64,000 bases of DNA from CBDFGS01 sp965247255. Its GTDB lineage: Bacteria > Chloroflexota > Dehalococcoidia > Lucifugimonadales > CAUZJF01. The number at the start of each line of letters is the position of its first letter. Within the stretch, counting starts at the first letter, position 1. This document shows positions 9,489-17,767 of this stretch, in pieces. The translations under genes and the position numbers were made by a program. The DNA lies in assembly GCA_965247255.1 (NCBI GenBank), contig CBDFGS010000013.1, forward strand, positions 496,001 through 560,000. Reading direction: 5' to 3'. The notes below the pieces were generated by a model, which saw only the letters and a list, made by a program, of their open reading frames with translations, did no database searches and had not been told where the DNA came from.

Positions 9489-9603
9489 GGTTGTTTGGCT
9501 CCGTTCGAGGGAGCCCTCACCCTAGCCCTCTTCCAGTGGCGGGAGAGGGGAGAGGATGGCGGTCACACGGGACCGCCCCTACATGACAGGCATCGGATGC
9601 GTG
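9489..9603. repeat. Dispersed repeats between ubiX and ubiA
   Basis: Two units stand here. One is CCTCACCC...CTCTTCCAGTGGCGGGAGAG (9513-9552), also found at 40946-40981. The other is a GCCCCTAC-family unit with GGCGGTC/GACCGCC arms (9558-9588). Both are noncoding. Confidence 0.5.
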
Positions 9604-10506
9604 TCATGCTATCAGGACGGCGGCGAGGGTGGCGACGAACATTATACTGGACACGTAGGCGTTGACGCGCATGAAGGCGACGCCGAGGCGTGATAGATCG
9701 TTCGGGGTGACGAGGCGATACTTATACGCGAGAAGGGCGGCGGCCAGCCCGCAGCCCGCGAAGTAGGGCCAGGTGAGCTCCATCCTCATGCCCAGTGCCA
9801 CGAGGCAGGCCACGGCGACGACGTCCAGGGCGCGAGCCCACTGGAAGGCGGCGCCGATTCCGAAGCGCTTGGCGACCGAGTGGAGCCCGCTTTGCAGGTA
9901 GAAGTCGCGGTCCTGGGTATGGTAGAGGATGTCGAAGGCGCCTGCCCAGGCGGATACGGCAGCGGAGAGGAGCACAGGCTCCCAGCTGAGGCTCCCTCTC
10001 ACGCCAATCCAGGCAGCTGACGGGGCGATAGCGAGCGCCCAGCCCAGAAAGAAGCTCGAAGCCCAGGTATACCGTTTGGCGTAGGGGTAGGCGACGAGGT
10101 ACGCAGCGGCCAACGGGGCCAGGGCCAGCGCGAGGGAGTTCAGCCGGGAGGCGGCGAACAGGAACACGGCGGTGGAGATCACCGACAGTGCGACCATCTC
10201 TCGCAGATCGAGCAGACCTGCCGGCAGGTGCCGCCCCAATGTCCGTGGGTTCCGGGAGTCGATGTGCCTATCGACGATCCGGTTCGCAGACATGCCGAGC
10301 GTGCGTGCGGACACCATAGCGATGGTGATCCAGGCGAAGTGCGGCCATGACGGCAGACCTTCTGCCGCGAGAACCATGCCGGTGTAGGCGAAGGGGAGGG
10401 CGAAGACGCTCTCCTGGAACCTGACTGCACTAAAGTAGAGGCGGGCTCGCCTCGAAAACGGCGCGCGCGGGGCCTTCTCTTTAAGCTTGGGTCCGTAGCT
10501 GGGCAT
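9604..10506 (-). CDS. ubiA: UbiA-family polyprenyltransferase
   Basis: 300 residues with about eight membrane helices. Both Asp-rich Mg-diphosphate motifs are present: NRIVDRHIDSRNPRT (about residue 76 on) and DILYHTQDRDFYLQSGLHS (about residue 190 on). These enzymes attach an isoprenoid chain to an aromatic acid in the membrane. Clustering with ubiX and ubiD suggests a quinone pathway: either 4-hydroxybenzoate prenylation or the late futalosine menaquinone steps (MqnP-like), which the sequence alone cannot separate. It lies 115 bp from ubiX and 175 bp from ubiD; both gaps carry dispersed repeats. Confidence 0.85.
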   Translation of the reverse strand: MPSYGPKLKEKAPRAPFSRRARLYFSAVRFQESVFALPFAYTGMVLAAEGLPSWPHFAWITIAMVSARTLGMSANRIVDRHIDSRNPRTLGRHLPAGLLDLREMVALSVISTAVFLFAASRLNSLALALAPLAAAYLVAYPYAKRYTWASSFFLGWALAIAPSAAWIGVRGSLSWEPVLLSAAVSAWAGAFDILYHTQDRDFYLQSGLHSVAKRFGIGAAFQWARALDVVAVACLVALGMRMELTWPYFAGCGLAAALLAYKYRLVTPNDLSRLGVAFMRVNAYVSSIMFVATLAAVLIA

Positions 10507-10515
10507 GGGAGGGTC

Positions 10516-10550
10516 AAATCCCCCCTAACCCCCCTTTTTCAAAGGGGGGA
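10516..10550 (+). repeat. C-rich/G-rich palindromic repeat, copy 1
   Basis: The unit begins AAATCCCCCC and ends in a hairpin CCCCCCTTTTTCAAAGGGGGG. Five further copies of the same design lie at 13504, 29072 (minus), 31947, 36282 and 39432. All are intergenic and all but one have the same orientation. Confidence 0.7.
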
Positions 10551-10680
10551 AAGAAGAATTGCGACGGGGGGACAGAAAGACAGAGGCCCATTTCTAGCAG
10601 GGGAAAAGGGATTCGAGCCCCTTTCATAATGGGGGAGGCAGAGATAGGACGCCTTTTTCGCGAGAGGGGGGGACAAAGGC

Positions 10681-12135
10681 TCAAATCCCGTACTCTCCCC
10701 ATCTGCTGTCCACCAGCCGTTTGATATCGTCGGTCATGACGATATCAGGAGGCCAATCGCGGCTCCGGCCCTCCATTGCGCTCTTGGCAGTGGCGTCGAC
10801 GCCTACCTTGCTGCCGTATCTAGCCGTCGCCGATGCGTGGTCGAGGTCGTCCACGGGACCGTCTACGAAGACCAGGTCGCGGGCAGGGTCGATATTGGCG
10901 GTGACCCGCCAGGCTACCTCGGACAGGTCCTGGACGTTCACATTGGCGTCTACGACGACGATCGACTTGGCCAGCATAAGGAGGCCGATGCCCCATAGCG
11001 CGTACATCACCTTGCGGGCGTGGCCGGGGTACTCCTTCTTGATCGAGACGATGACGAGGTTGTGGAACACGCCCTCGGCCGGCATGTTGATGTCCACGAC
11101 TTCCGGCAGAGTCAGCTGGAGGGCGGGCAGCATTATGCGCTCGCTGGCCTTGCCCATGAAGAAGTCCTCGGACGGGGGCCGGCCGACGACGGCGGTAGCG
11201 TATATGGGGTCGCGGCGGTGGGTGATCGCCGTCACGTGGAAGACGGGATAGTCGTCAGCCGCAGAGTAGTAGCCAGTGTGGTCTCCGAACGGGCCCTCGC
11301 TCCGCAGCTCGCCCGGCACTACGTACCCCTCCAGGATGATCTCGGAGTGGGCCGGCACCTCCAGGTCGACGGTCTTGCACTTGACCATCTCGACCGCCTG
11401 CTCTCGGACTACGCCGGAGACGCCGATCTCGTCCATGGCGGGTGGGAGCGGTAGGGAGCCCGTCCAGATTGTAGTCGGGTCGGCGCCGAGGGCTACGGCT
11501 ACGTCCATCCTCGTCTGCTGCTTCTCCTCGCTGCCGCGGTAGTGGTGCGCGCCGTCCTTGTGGGTCTGCCAGTGCATGCCGGTGGTTTTCTTGTCGTAGA
11601 CCTGCATGCGATAGGTGCCGACGTTCCGCGTTCCCGTGGTGGGGTCGCGGCTGATGACGAGCGGCAGGGTGATAAATCTGCCGGCGTCCATAGGCCAGCA
11701 CTTGAGGGCCGGGAGGACGTCTAGGTCGACGTCGTCGCCGGTGACGACGACCTCCTGGCACGCCGCCCTTTTCACCATCTTGGGCTGGGTCTTGGCGAAG
11801 GCGGCGAGCTGGCCCAGGGAGCGCATCTTGTCGCGTAGCCCGGAGGGCGGCCCCTGGAGCATTTCGAGCAGGCCGCGCACCCTCTCGACGAGCTCGTTCA
11901 CGTCGTCGACGCCAAGGGCCCAGGCCATGCGTTGGTGTGTGCCAAACAGGTTGATCGCCAGAGGCATTTCTTTGTCTTGGACGTTTTCGAAGAGCAACGC
12001 CGGCCCCCCGGACTTGACCGTGCGGTCGGCAATCTCGGCGATCTCAAGATCAGCGCTCACCGGTACATCGATGCGCCGGAGCTCGCCTTTTTCTTCAAGG
12101 AAGTCGATGAACTCTCGGAGGTCCTTGAACTTCAA
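10681..12135 (-). CDS. ubiD: UbiD-family prFMN-dependent decarboxylase
   Basis: 484 residues, the usual UbiD length. The N-terminus (KFKDLREFIDFLEEKGEL) matches the family. The central prFMN and metal-binding region includes NVGTYRMQVYD, and the signature EGPFGDHTGYYS follows near residue 285. The enzyme removes an aromatic or alpha,beta-unsaturated carboxylate using prenylated FMN supplied by UbiX. The order ubiD-ubiA-ubiX on the minus strand supports one quinone-type pathway (MqnL-like or UbiD-like). The start has only a weak ribosome-binding site. Confidence 0.9.
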   Translation of the reverse strand: MKFKDLREFIDFLEEKGELRRIDVPVSADLEIAEIADRTVKSGGPALLFENVQDKEMPLAINLFGTHQRMAWALGVDDVNELVERVRGLLEMLQGPPSGLRDKMRSLGQLAAFAKTQPKMVKRAACQEVVVTGDDVDLDVLPALKCWPMDAGRFITLPLVISRDPTTGTRNVGTYRMQVYDKKTTGMHWQTHKDGAHHYRGSEEKQQTRMDVAVALGADPTTIWTGSLPLPPAMDEIGVSGVVREQAVEMVKCKTVDLEVPAHSEIILEGYVVPGELRSEGPFGDHTGYYSAADDYPVFHVTAITHRRDPIYATAVVGRPPSEDFFMGKASERIMLPALQLTLPEVVDINMPAEGVFHNLVIVSIKKEYPGHARKVMYALWGIGLLMLAKSIVVVDANVNVQDLSEVAWRVTANIDPARDLVFVDGPVDDLDHASATARYGSKVGVDATAKSAMEGRSRDWPPDIVMTDDIKRLVDSRWGEYGI

Positions 12136-12204
12136 CGGCCTCTCCGTTCTAGCCGGCCTGGGCGAGACGACGGCGTCTTCGGACTAGCCGGGGTGGTGGT
12201 CCGT

Positions 12205-13350
12205 TCAGCGCTGGGCCGCTCGTAGCTCCGTAGAGGAGAGGTCGGCGCGGAACGACGACTCCGGAATTGCGTGAAACATGGTCTTGAATCGAGTTGGAAC
12301 CGGCACGTCTTCAAGTGTGCGAAACACCTTTTCGTCGAGGCGGCCCGCGACCAGGAACCGACAGTTTCGTTGCCCCATCAGCTCCAGGGCGCTCAGCATC
12401 GCAGCCTCGTCTCCGCCATAGTACCTGATGTCTACCAGCCTTGCGGCGGTGTCCCAGCCGATAACGAAGGTGCAGCCTGGGAACAGCGCGCACTTCTCCT
12501 GAAAGGTGGCCGCGCGAGTGAGTGCGACTGGAGCCTTACCAACGAACTGTGACAGCCGCTTTCGCACCTCCGCTTGGTCCAACGAGGGCTTGTCGACGTT
12601 GGCTATCGAGAGCTCGTAGGTGATTTCAGAGCCCAGCAACAACGCGGCGACCTTCGCGAGACGCTCGTGTCCCACGTGAAGAGGGTCGAACGAGCCAGAG
12701 AGCACTGCGCCTACCATGGGCTCGTCTGCGACAGCAACGCCGTCCGGTCGTACTACGACCGTGCGGGCTGCCCCTGCCAGAAGCCTGTCGATGGGGTCGG
12801 CACCATCATGGGGGAATGTCGAAACATCCACTGTCTCGCCCTTCTCCAAGCCTGACGCCATATTCGGGTCGATGCCACAAGCCTCCGACAAGGCGCGTAG
12901 GGCGAGCTTGCTGACGACCTCATCTTCCGCTTCTCGACCGCGCGCTCCCTTGATAAGTGTGACGGCGTAGGTCTTGATACCGTCGTCGGTCCAGGCTGCG
13001 ACGTAGCATTGGTGCTTCCCGCGCCGGGGTCGATCGGTGGAGATGGCAGAGGTGCAGCCTATGCCGGCGAGATGCTTCGCTTTCTGACCGAGGCGGCGCG
13101 CTCTCTCGTGGGAGACGCGGGCCATCTCGTTCGCGGTCGCCTGGGAGACGGCCTGCTCAGGTGTCGAGCCGAGGAATTCGGTGAGGGCGGTGGGGGAGTA
13201 TGGCACCTGGATATCCAAAACGGTGCGCGATGCTCCGGGCACTGCGAGCAGCCAGCTCAGGAGCTGCGCCCCGCCACCCGCTACTGCGACGACGGCCCTG
13301 GTCGGACCGGAGTGGATCCTTTCTACCTGTCGTCGGACAAGGGGGTCCAT
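12205..13350 (-). CDS. CinA-like domain fused to an NMN/pantetheine-type nucleotidylyltransferase
   Basis: I place the start at ATG 13350 (MDPLVRRQVERI); the longer frame to 13530 runs into a dispersed repeat. About 381 residues. Residues 1-160 resemble the CinA C-terminal amidase-like domain (GGGAQLLSWLLAVPGASRT, VPYS, GCTSAIST). The rest is a nucleotidylyltransferase domain with SGSFDPLHVGHERL, the HxGH active-site motif, and an SSFRADLSST-like end. CinA domains deamidate NMN and nucleotidylyltransferases adenylylate it, so a pyridine-nucleotide salvage role is plausible but inferred. It lies 69 bp upstream of ubiD. Confidence 0.75.
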   Translation of the reverse strand: MDPLVRRQVERIHSGPTRAVVAVAGGGAQLLSWLLAVPGASRTVLDIQVPYSPTALTEFLGSTPEQAVSQATANEMARVSHERARRLGQKAKHLAGIGCTSAISTDRPRRGKHQCYVAAWTDDGIKTYAVTLIKGARGREAEDEVVSKLALRALSEACGIDPNMASGLEKGETVDVSTFPHDGADPIDRLLAGAARTVVVRPDGVAVADEPMVGAVLSGSFDPLHVGHERLAKVAALLLGSEITYELSIANVDKPSLDQAEVRKRLSQFVGKAPVALTRAATFQEKCALFPGCTFVIGWDTAARLVDIRYYGGDEAAMLSALELMGQRNCRFLVAGRLDEKVFRTLEDVPVPTRFKTMFHAIPESSFRADLSSTELRAAQR

Positions 13351-13503
13351 GCACGTGAGCCCTGCGTGGTCGGGTGCAAGTCGACGAAAATGATAGACGC
13401 TCAGGTAGCCGCGCGCAAGCTGATGAGGTTGCCGATTCCGGCGGGCGTCTTGACGGACGTCCGGGTTGTGTCGGCCTGGCTTTCCCTCGAGGGACCAAGG
13501 AGG

Positions 13504-13541
13504 AAATCCCCCCTCGCCCCCCTTTTTCAAAGGGGGGGGGG
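13504..13541 (+). repeat. C-rich/G-rich palindromic repeat, copy 2
   Basis: Same design as the unit at 10516: AAATCCCCCC, then CCCCCCTTTTTCAAA and a longer G run. It sits in the gap between the CinA-like gene and argC. Confidence 0.7.
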
Positions 13542-13565
13542 GTGAGCCGGAGGACTCGAGGGCCG

Positions 13566-14627
13566 CTAGCGGTGTGTGGTGACTCGGGTCCTCGCCTTGG
13601 TGAGACCGGTCGTCTCGTCGAGGCCGAACATGATGTTCATGTTCTGTATGGCTTGACCTGCCGCGCCCTTGGTGAGGTTATCGATGGTGGAGAGGACGAC
13701 GATGCGCTCGTGCCTCTCGCTGTAGAAGACGCCTATGTCGCAGAAGTTGGTGCCCGCGACGTTGGCGACGCTGGGGGGCTCGCCCTCCGGCATGAGCCTG
13801 ACGAACGGCTCTTCGGCGTATGCGTTCGCATACAGGTCTCTCAGCTCCCGGGCGTTGGTCCTACCTGCGATTGGCTTGACGTAGATTGTGGTCATGATGC
13901 CGCGCACGATGGGCGCCAGGTGAGGGACGAATGTCGTCAAGACACCATGGCCCGCGAGCAGGCTAAGCTCCTGGTCCATCTCGGGGGCGTGCCGGTGAGT
14001 CATGACTTGGTATGGCGTGATGTTCTCGTCGCGTTCCACGAATAGGAACGTCTCGTCGCCCACGTTTCTGCCCGCCCCTGAGATCCCTGAATACGAGTCA
14101 GCGACGATGTCGCCGGGGTCCGCCAGGCCGTTGGACAGCAGTGGGGCACAGGCGAGGATGACGCTGACCGGGTAGCATCCCGGGTTGGCGACGAGCTGGG
14201 CGCCTCCAATCTCGTCGCGATGCAATTCGGACAGGCCGTAGACGGCGTCGGGGACGAGTTCGGGGCAGAGATGCCGTTCTTTGTAGGTGGCCTCGAATTG
14301 AGTCACGTCCTTGAGCCGGAACGATGCGCTCAGGTCGATCACGCGTATGCCGCTACGACGAAGCTCCAGGGCGTGTTCCTGCGACGCGCGTGTAGGCTTT
14401 GCGATGATGGCGACGTCGCAGGAGGTGTCGACGGACTTGGCGGTCTTGTGATCGAGCTGTCCTCTGAAGCGAGGCCAGATATCGGCGACGGCCGTGCCCT
14501 CGGGACTTGAATCGGATACGAGGCTCACGATCTCGGCCTCGTTGTGGCCGAGCAGCAGCTCGATGGACTCTCTGGCGGCGTAGCCCGCCGTTCCGACGAC
14601 GGCGACCCTAACCACGGTGTTCTCCAT
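13566..14627 (-). CDS. argC: N-acetyl-gamma-glutamyl-phosphate reductase
   Basis: 353 residues. The N-terminal NADP-binding segment reads VAVVGTAGYAARES. The catalytic cysteine lies in NPGCYPVS, followed by DSYSGISGAGRNV, HRHAPEMDQEL and FVPHLAPIVRGI, all hallmarks of ArgC, which reduces N-acetylglutamyl phosphate in arginine synthesis. The listed start is ATG 14627. The GTG at 14615 has GGAG six bases upstream, and the same start context recurs in a related fragment at 14814, so 14615 may be the real start. No other arg genes are in the window. Confidence 0.9.
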   Translation of the reverse strand: MENTVVRVAVVGTAGYAARESIELLLGHNEAEIVSLVSDSSPEGTAVADIWPRFRGQLDHKTAKSVDTSCDVAIIAKPTRASQEHALELRRSGIRVIDLSASFRLKDVTQFEATYKERHLCPELVPDAVYGLSELHRDEIGGAQLVANPGCYPVSVILACAPLLSNGLADPGDIVADSYSGISGAGRNVGDETFLFVERDENITPYQVMTHRHAPEMDQELSLLAGHGVLTTFVPHLAPIVRGIMTTIYVKPIAGRTNARELRDLYANAYAEEPFVRLMPEGEPPSVANVAGTNFCDIGVFYSERHERIVVLSTIDNLTKGAAGQAIQNMNIMFGLDETTGLTKARTRVTTHR

Positions 14628-14671
14628 CTGCGAGAGGACCCGTGGGCCTCAGACGAGGGGGAGATTGGAGA

Positions 14672-14743
14672 AACGCCCTCACCCCTTCGGCAGACTCAGG
14701 GCAGGCTCTAGCCCTGTCCGTGGGGGAGATGGGGCTGTGAGAA
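14672..14743. repeat. Dispersed repeat of the CTTCGGC-GGCTCAG type
   Basis: CTTCGGCAGACTCAGGGCAG (14688 on) closely matches CTTCGGCGGGCTCAGCGCAG at about 39600. It separates a truncated argC-like start from the intact argC gene. Confidence 0.5.
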
Positions 14744-14814
14744 AGGCCGAGCATCATTTCGATGGTCTCTCCGGCGGGGTAGCCTGGGGTTCCGATGACG
14801 GCGACCTTAGCCAC
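14744..14814 (-). pseudogene. Truncated argC-like gene start
   Basis: GTG 14814 with AGGAG upstream starts AKVAVIGTPGYPAGETIEMML, which aligns with the start of the intact argC (VRVAVVGTAGYAARESIELLL). About 24 codons are alignable, then the homology stops at a dispersed repeat. The DNA around both starts is also alike, including GAGAA-ACCGTGG. It is a partial tandem duplicate or a remnant of a paralogue. Confidence 0.6.
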
Positions 14815-14914
14815 GGTCTTCTCCTAGTGGGCACAGGTAAAAGCGGAAAACGGGGGAATAGATAGGTAGGTAACGGCCCGCGAGTCCATGATACACGGGC
14901 GGGAGCAGCGCGCG

Positions 14915-17554
14915 CTAGGTCTGGGTCGGCCTGCCTTCGGCCTCGTCGGGTGGCGGGGATTCGCCGGGCGCTTCCTGTCCCGCGCGGGGGCCCTCTTCAG
15001 CGGCCGGCGGCGCCGGAGACTCAGGAGGGCCTGGTGGCGTCGGGGCTGGCGGCTCTTGCCGTCCTCGTCTCAGGAAGACCCACGCGACGATGCCCACGAT
15101 TACGACGAGGACGACCACGACGATGATTATCAGTGGCCCGCCGCCAGCCGCAGGCTCCTCCGGCGGCGCCGCGGTCGGCGTCGGGGAGAGGACCGGCGTC
15201 GGGGTGTCGGCGGCCGGGGTCGGTGGTGGGGGCGGCGTGGGAGATGGTGGGGGTGTGTCCGTGGGAATCGGCGTCGCGGTAATCACCACAGCGACCTCAG
15301 TTACGGTCGGCAGCGGGGTCGCGGTGGGACGAGGAGTGGGGGTGCGCGTCCGCGTCGGTGTCGGGGGCACCACCGTCGTGACCGGCGGCGGTGGTGGCGG
15401 GGCGACGGTAGCGGTGGGAGTCGGCGTGGGCACAGGCGTCGGCGTGGCCGTGGCCGTAGCTGTCGGCGTCGGTGTTGGAGGCACTGCGGTCTCGACCGGT
15501 GGAGGCGGGGTCGCGGTGGCGGCTGCGGTGGGCGTGGCGGTGGGGGTGGCCAGCGCGGAGGCGACGTCGAAGCTCGAAATCAGGCGGTCTATTCTTACGT
15601 CGTATGAGCCTAGTCGTGCCTCGACGGCGAACGATACCAACCGCGACTCGTTCGGCGCCAGATCGAGAGTCTGGGTGTTGCTGACTTGAGTGTTGAGGTA
15701 GAGGCTCACCGTGTAATCGAGGTCGTCGTCAGTCAGATTGGTCACCTGTGCGCTGACCGTGACGATCTGGCCTTGTACCGGCTGCGCGGGAAGAATCTCA
15801 AGGTTTTCGACGTTGGTCTGGACCGCGGGGACCTCAGTTTCGCCTGCAATAGCCCAGAGTGAGAATCCGGGCACGACTACGCTGAAGAACACTGTGTCAT
15901 TGTCTTCGCTGACTCTCTTGGCCTGCGTCGGCACCCACTTGGCCTTCTCGGTATCGAAGCGGTTGAAGGAGACGGCCCACTGGTGCACCTGGTTGGCGTT
16001 GAGCCACGACTTCTCAACCGAAAGCTTGGCGTGGGCCGAGAAGAGGTCCCCGGAGGTAAATCCCTCCGGAGTGATCTGAACATATGTGTTGACCTTCAGT
16101 TTCGCACGAGGTGCGGAAATAAGAGCTGGGAGCTCGTCGAGGAACTCGATCCCCACCTTGGCGCCAGGAATATCCTGGGCGAACTTCGCGAGTATATCTT
16201 CGACTGGAGCGGGAGAGCCGATGTCGTTCCAGAACCTGCCCGGCTCGTTCGGGTCGGGGCCGATGACGGGCGAGACCTCAGGCAGCCATACTTCGACGGG
16301 CATCTGATCGCCGAGGATTTTCAACGCCACGCTGTCTCGCCCGGGACCTAAAGCGAGGGCGAGTGCGATGGCGGCAGGTCGGTCTCTGGCCCCGGAAATG
16401 ACCGCGTCGGAGGTCGAAGTAGCCAATCTCCCGATGGCTGAAACCAGGGCGGCGCCGGTGCTCTCCGGGTCTTGCTCCGATGCGGCGCCGACGGCTTCGC
16501 CCGTGCCCTGCACATCCTGACTGGCGGCCTCCGCCAGTGCGTTGCCCATGGCCCGCGCATCTTCTTTTGCAGCCTCGACAAAAGCCCTGATCGTGGACGT
16601 CAGATTCTCCCTAGTGGCCGCTAGGATCGCCGCCCCTGTGGATGACGCGTTGCTCCTGGCGGCGGCTGCGATCAGTGCGCCCGTGCTGGTGGCGCTCTGC
16701 GCCGCGCTGGCAGCGATGAGCCTGCCCGTGGTCGTAACGCTCTGGGCGATGGCGGCGATGAGGTTTCGCGCCGTGGTGGTGGCGCTCAGCTGGAAGGCCC
16801 TTCTCACCTCTGCCGCGGTCGAAGTAACGCTAAGCCCTGCGCCTCTCAGGATGGCTCTTCCCCCAGCCGCCGTCGTCGTCGCGGTGAGGATCTCCTCTGC
16901 GGCGACGGGCGGGGTAGGCGTAGGTTCTGGCGTGGCGGTTGGCGGCGGCAGGAAAAAGACCGGCGGCGGAACAGGGGTGGCGGTCGCCTGGGGCGGCGGG
17001 AAGAAGATGGGTGCGGCAGGCGTCGGAGTCGCCTCGTCGCCGGTGGTGCAGGCCGCGCCGGAGGGGTGCACGGTGGTTGGGACCTGGGTCCCGGTGGGAT
17101 CGACGCGAAGGGAGATCTGCGTTACCTCGCCGGAGTCGAAGAACACGCGGGTGGTGGTGGCGCCGAATGCGTCGAAGGTCACCGCCTTGATGTTGCCGAT
17201 GAAGAACTCGATTATGTCGCCCTGGACACCGCCCTCTTTCACTTCGGTGGTATCCACGGAGTCGCCGCACACCTGAAGCGGACCGGGCTGGCCGTAGCTC
17301 CCGTTGGAAGCTATGGTGACGTTGCCGCCCCTCTGGTTGGACCGCGCGTAGTTGACGTTGTTTATCCTGGCCTCGATGACGGCGCCAAGCGAGATGGGGT
17401 TCGTGGACCCGGCTACGGCTACGGAGCCGAAGAAGTTGTGCGCGGGCTGAGGGAAGGCTTGGACCGACGACTCCCCAAAGAGCACCGACAGGACGAGGGC
17501 CAGCGCCAGGGCGATGCTGGAAGAGCCGACGAAAAGCCAGTTAGATTTCGTCAC
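14915..17554 (-). CDS. Large surface protein with signal peptide, PGF-pre-PGF-like and CARDB-like domains, and C-terminal anchor
   Basis: 879 residues. A signal peptide (residues 1-33, SVQA before FPQP) leads to a domain of about 150 residues, a Pro/Thr linker, and a block (about 220-400) of imperfect Ala-rich repeats of 16-17 residues with TTT/STG turns. A region with AKLSVEKSWL, DTEKAKWVPTQ and VVPGFSLWAIAGE follows and resembles the PGF-pre-PGF domain of archaeal and Chloroflexota surface proteins. Next come a CARDB-like beta domain (NLEILPAQPVQGQIVTV) and a long Pro-Thr-Ala-rich stalk. It ends in a hydrophobic helix (PLIIIVVVVLVVIVGIVAW) with RRGR and a Pro-rich tail. It is probably cell-surface anchored. 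The neighbouring giant Calx-beta gene has the same orientation. Confidence 0.75.
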   Translation of the reverse strand: MTKSNWLFVGSSSIALALALVLSVLFGESSVQAFPQPAHNFFGSVAVAGSTNPISLGAVIEARINNVNYARSNQRGGNVTIASNGSYGQPGPLQVCGDSVDTTEVKEGGVQGDIIEFFIGNIKAVTFDAFGATTTRVFFDSGEVTQISLRVDPTGTQVPTTVHPSGAACTTGDEATPTPAAPIFFPPPQATATPVPPPVFFLPPPTATPEPTPTPPVAAEEILTATTTAAGGRAILRGAGLSVTSTAAEVRRAFQLSATTTARNLIAAIAQSVTTTGRLIAASAAQSATSTGALIAAAARSNASSTGAAILAATRENLTSTIRAFVEAAKEDARAMGNALAEAASQDVQGTGEAVGAASEQDPESTGAALVSAIGRLATSTSDAVISGARDRPAAIALALALGPGRDSVALKILGDQMPVEVWLPEVSPVIGPDPNEPGRFWNDIGSPAPVEDILAKFAQDIPGAKVGIEFLDELPALISAPRAKLKVNTYVQITPEGFTSGDLFSAHAKLSVEKSWLNANQVHQWAVSFNRFDTEKAKWVPTQAKRVSEDNDTVFFSVVVPGFSLWAIAGETEVPAVQTNVENLEILPAQPVQGQIVTVSAQVTNLTDDDLDYTVSLYLNTQVSNTQTLDLAPNESRLVSFAVEARLGSYDVRIDRLISSFDVASALATPTATPTAAATATPPPPVETAVPPTPTPTATATATPTPVPTPTPTATVAPPPPPPVTTVVPPTPTRTRTPTPRPTATPLPTVTEVAVVITATPIPTDTPPPSPTPPPPPTPAADTPTPVLSPTPTAAPPEEPAAGGGPLIIIVVVVLVVIVGIVAWVFLRRGRQEPPAPTPPGPPESPAPPAAEEGPRAGQEAPGESPPPDEAEGRPTQT

Positions 17555-17767
17555 GGTCGGTCGCCTTTAGTGACATATGCCAGGCGGGCTGGTCGCAACA
17601 AACGCCGAGCCCGCACAATCATATGGCCCTCCACCGAGCCCTCTATTTCGGAGGAGCCTCAGAGGAGGGCCATTCCAGCTACGCGATTCGATGCCGACGC
17701 AGACCCCCCTCGGCCGGCGACACGATCTGGCTGGCACGATGCCACGCCACACGACCGGTCACCCCCG

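Noticed and set aside
14888..15607. Arg-rich plus-strand frame of 239 codons
   Set aside because: Antisense to the Pro-Thr stalk of the surface protein.
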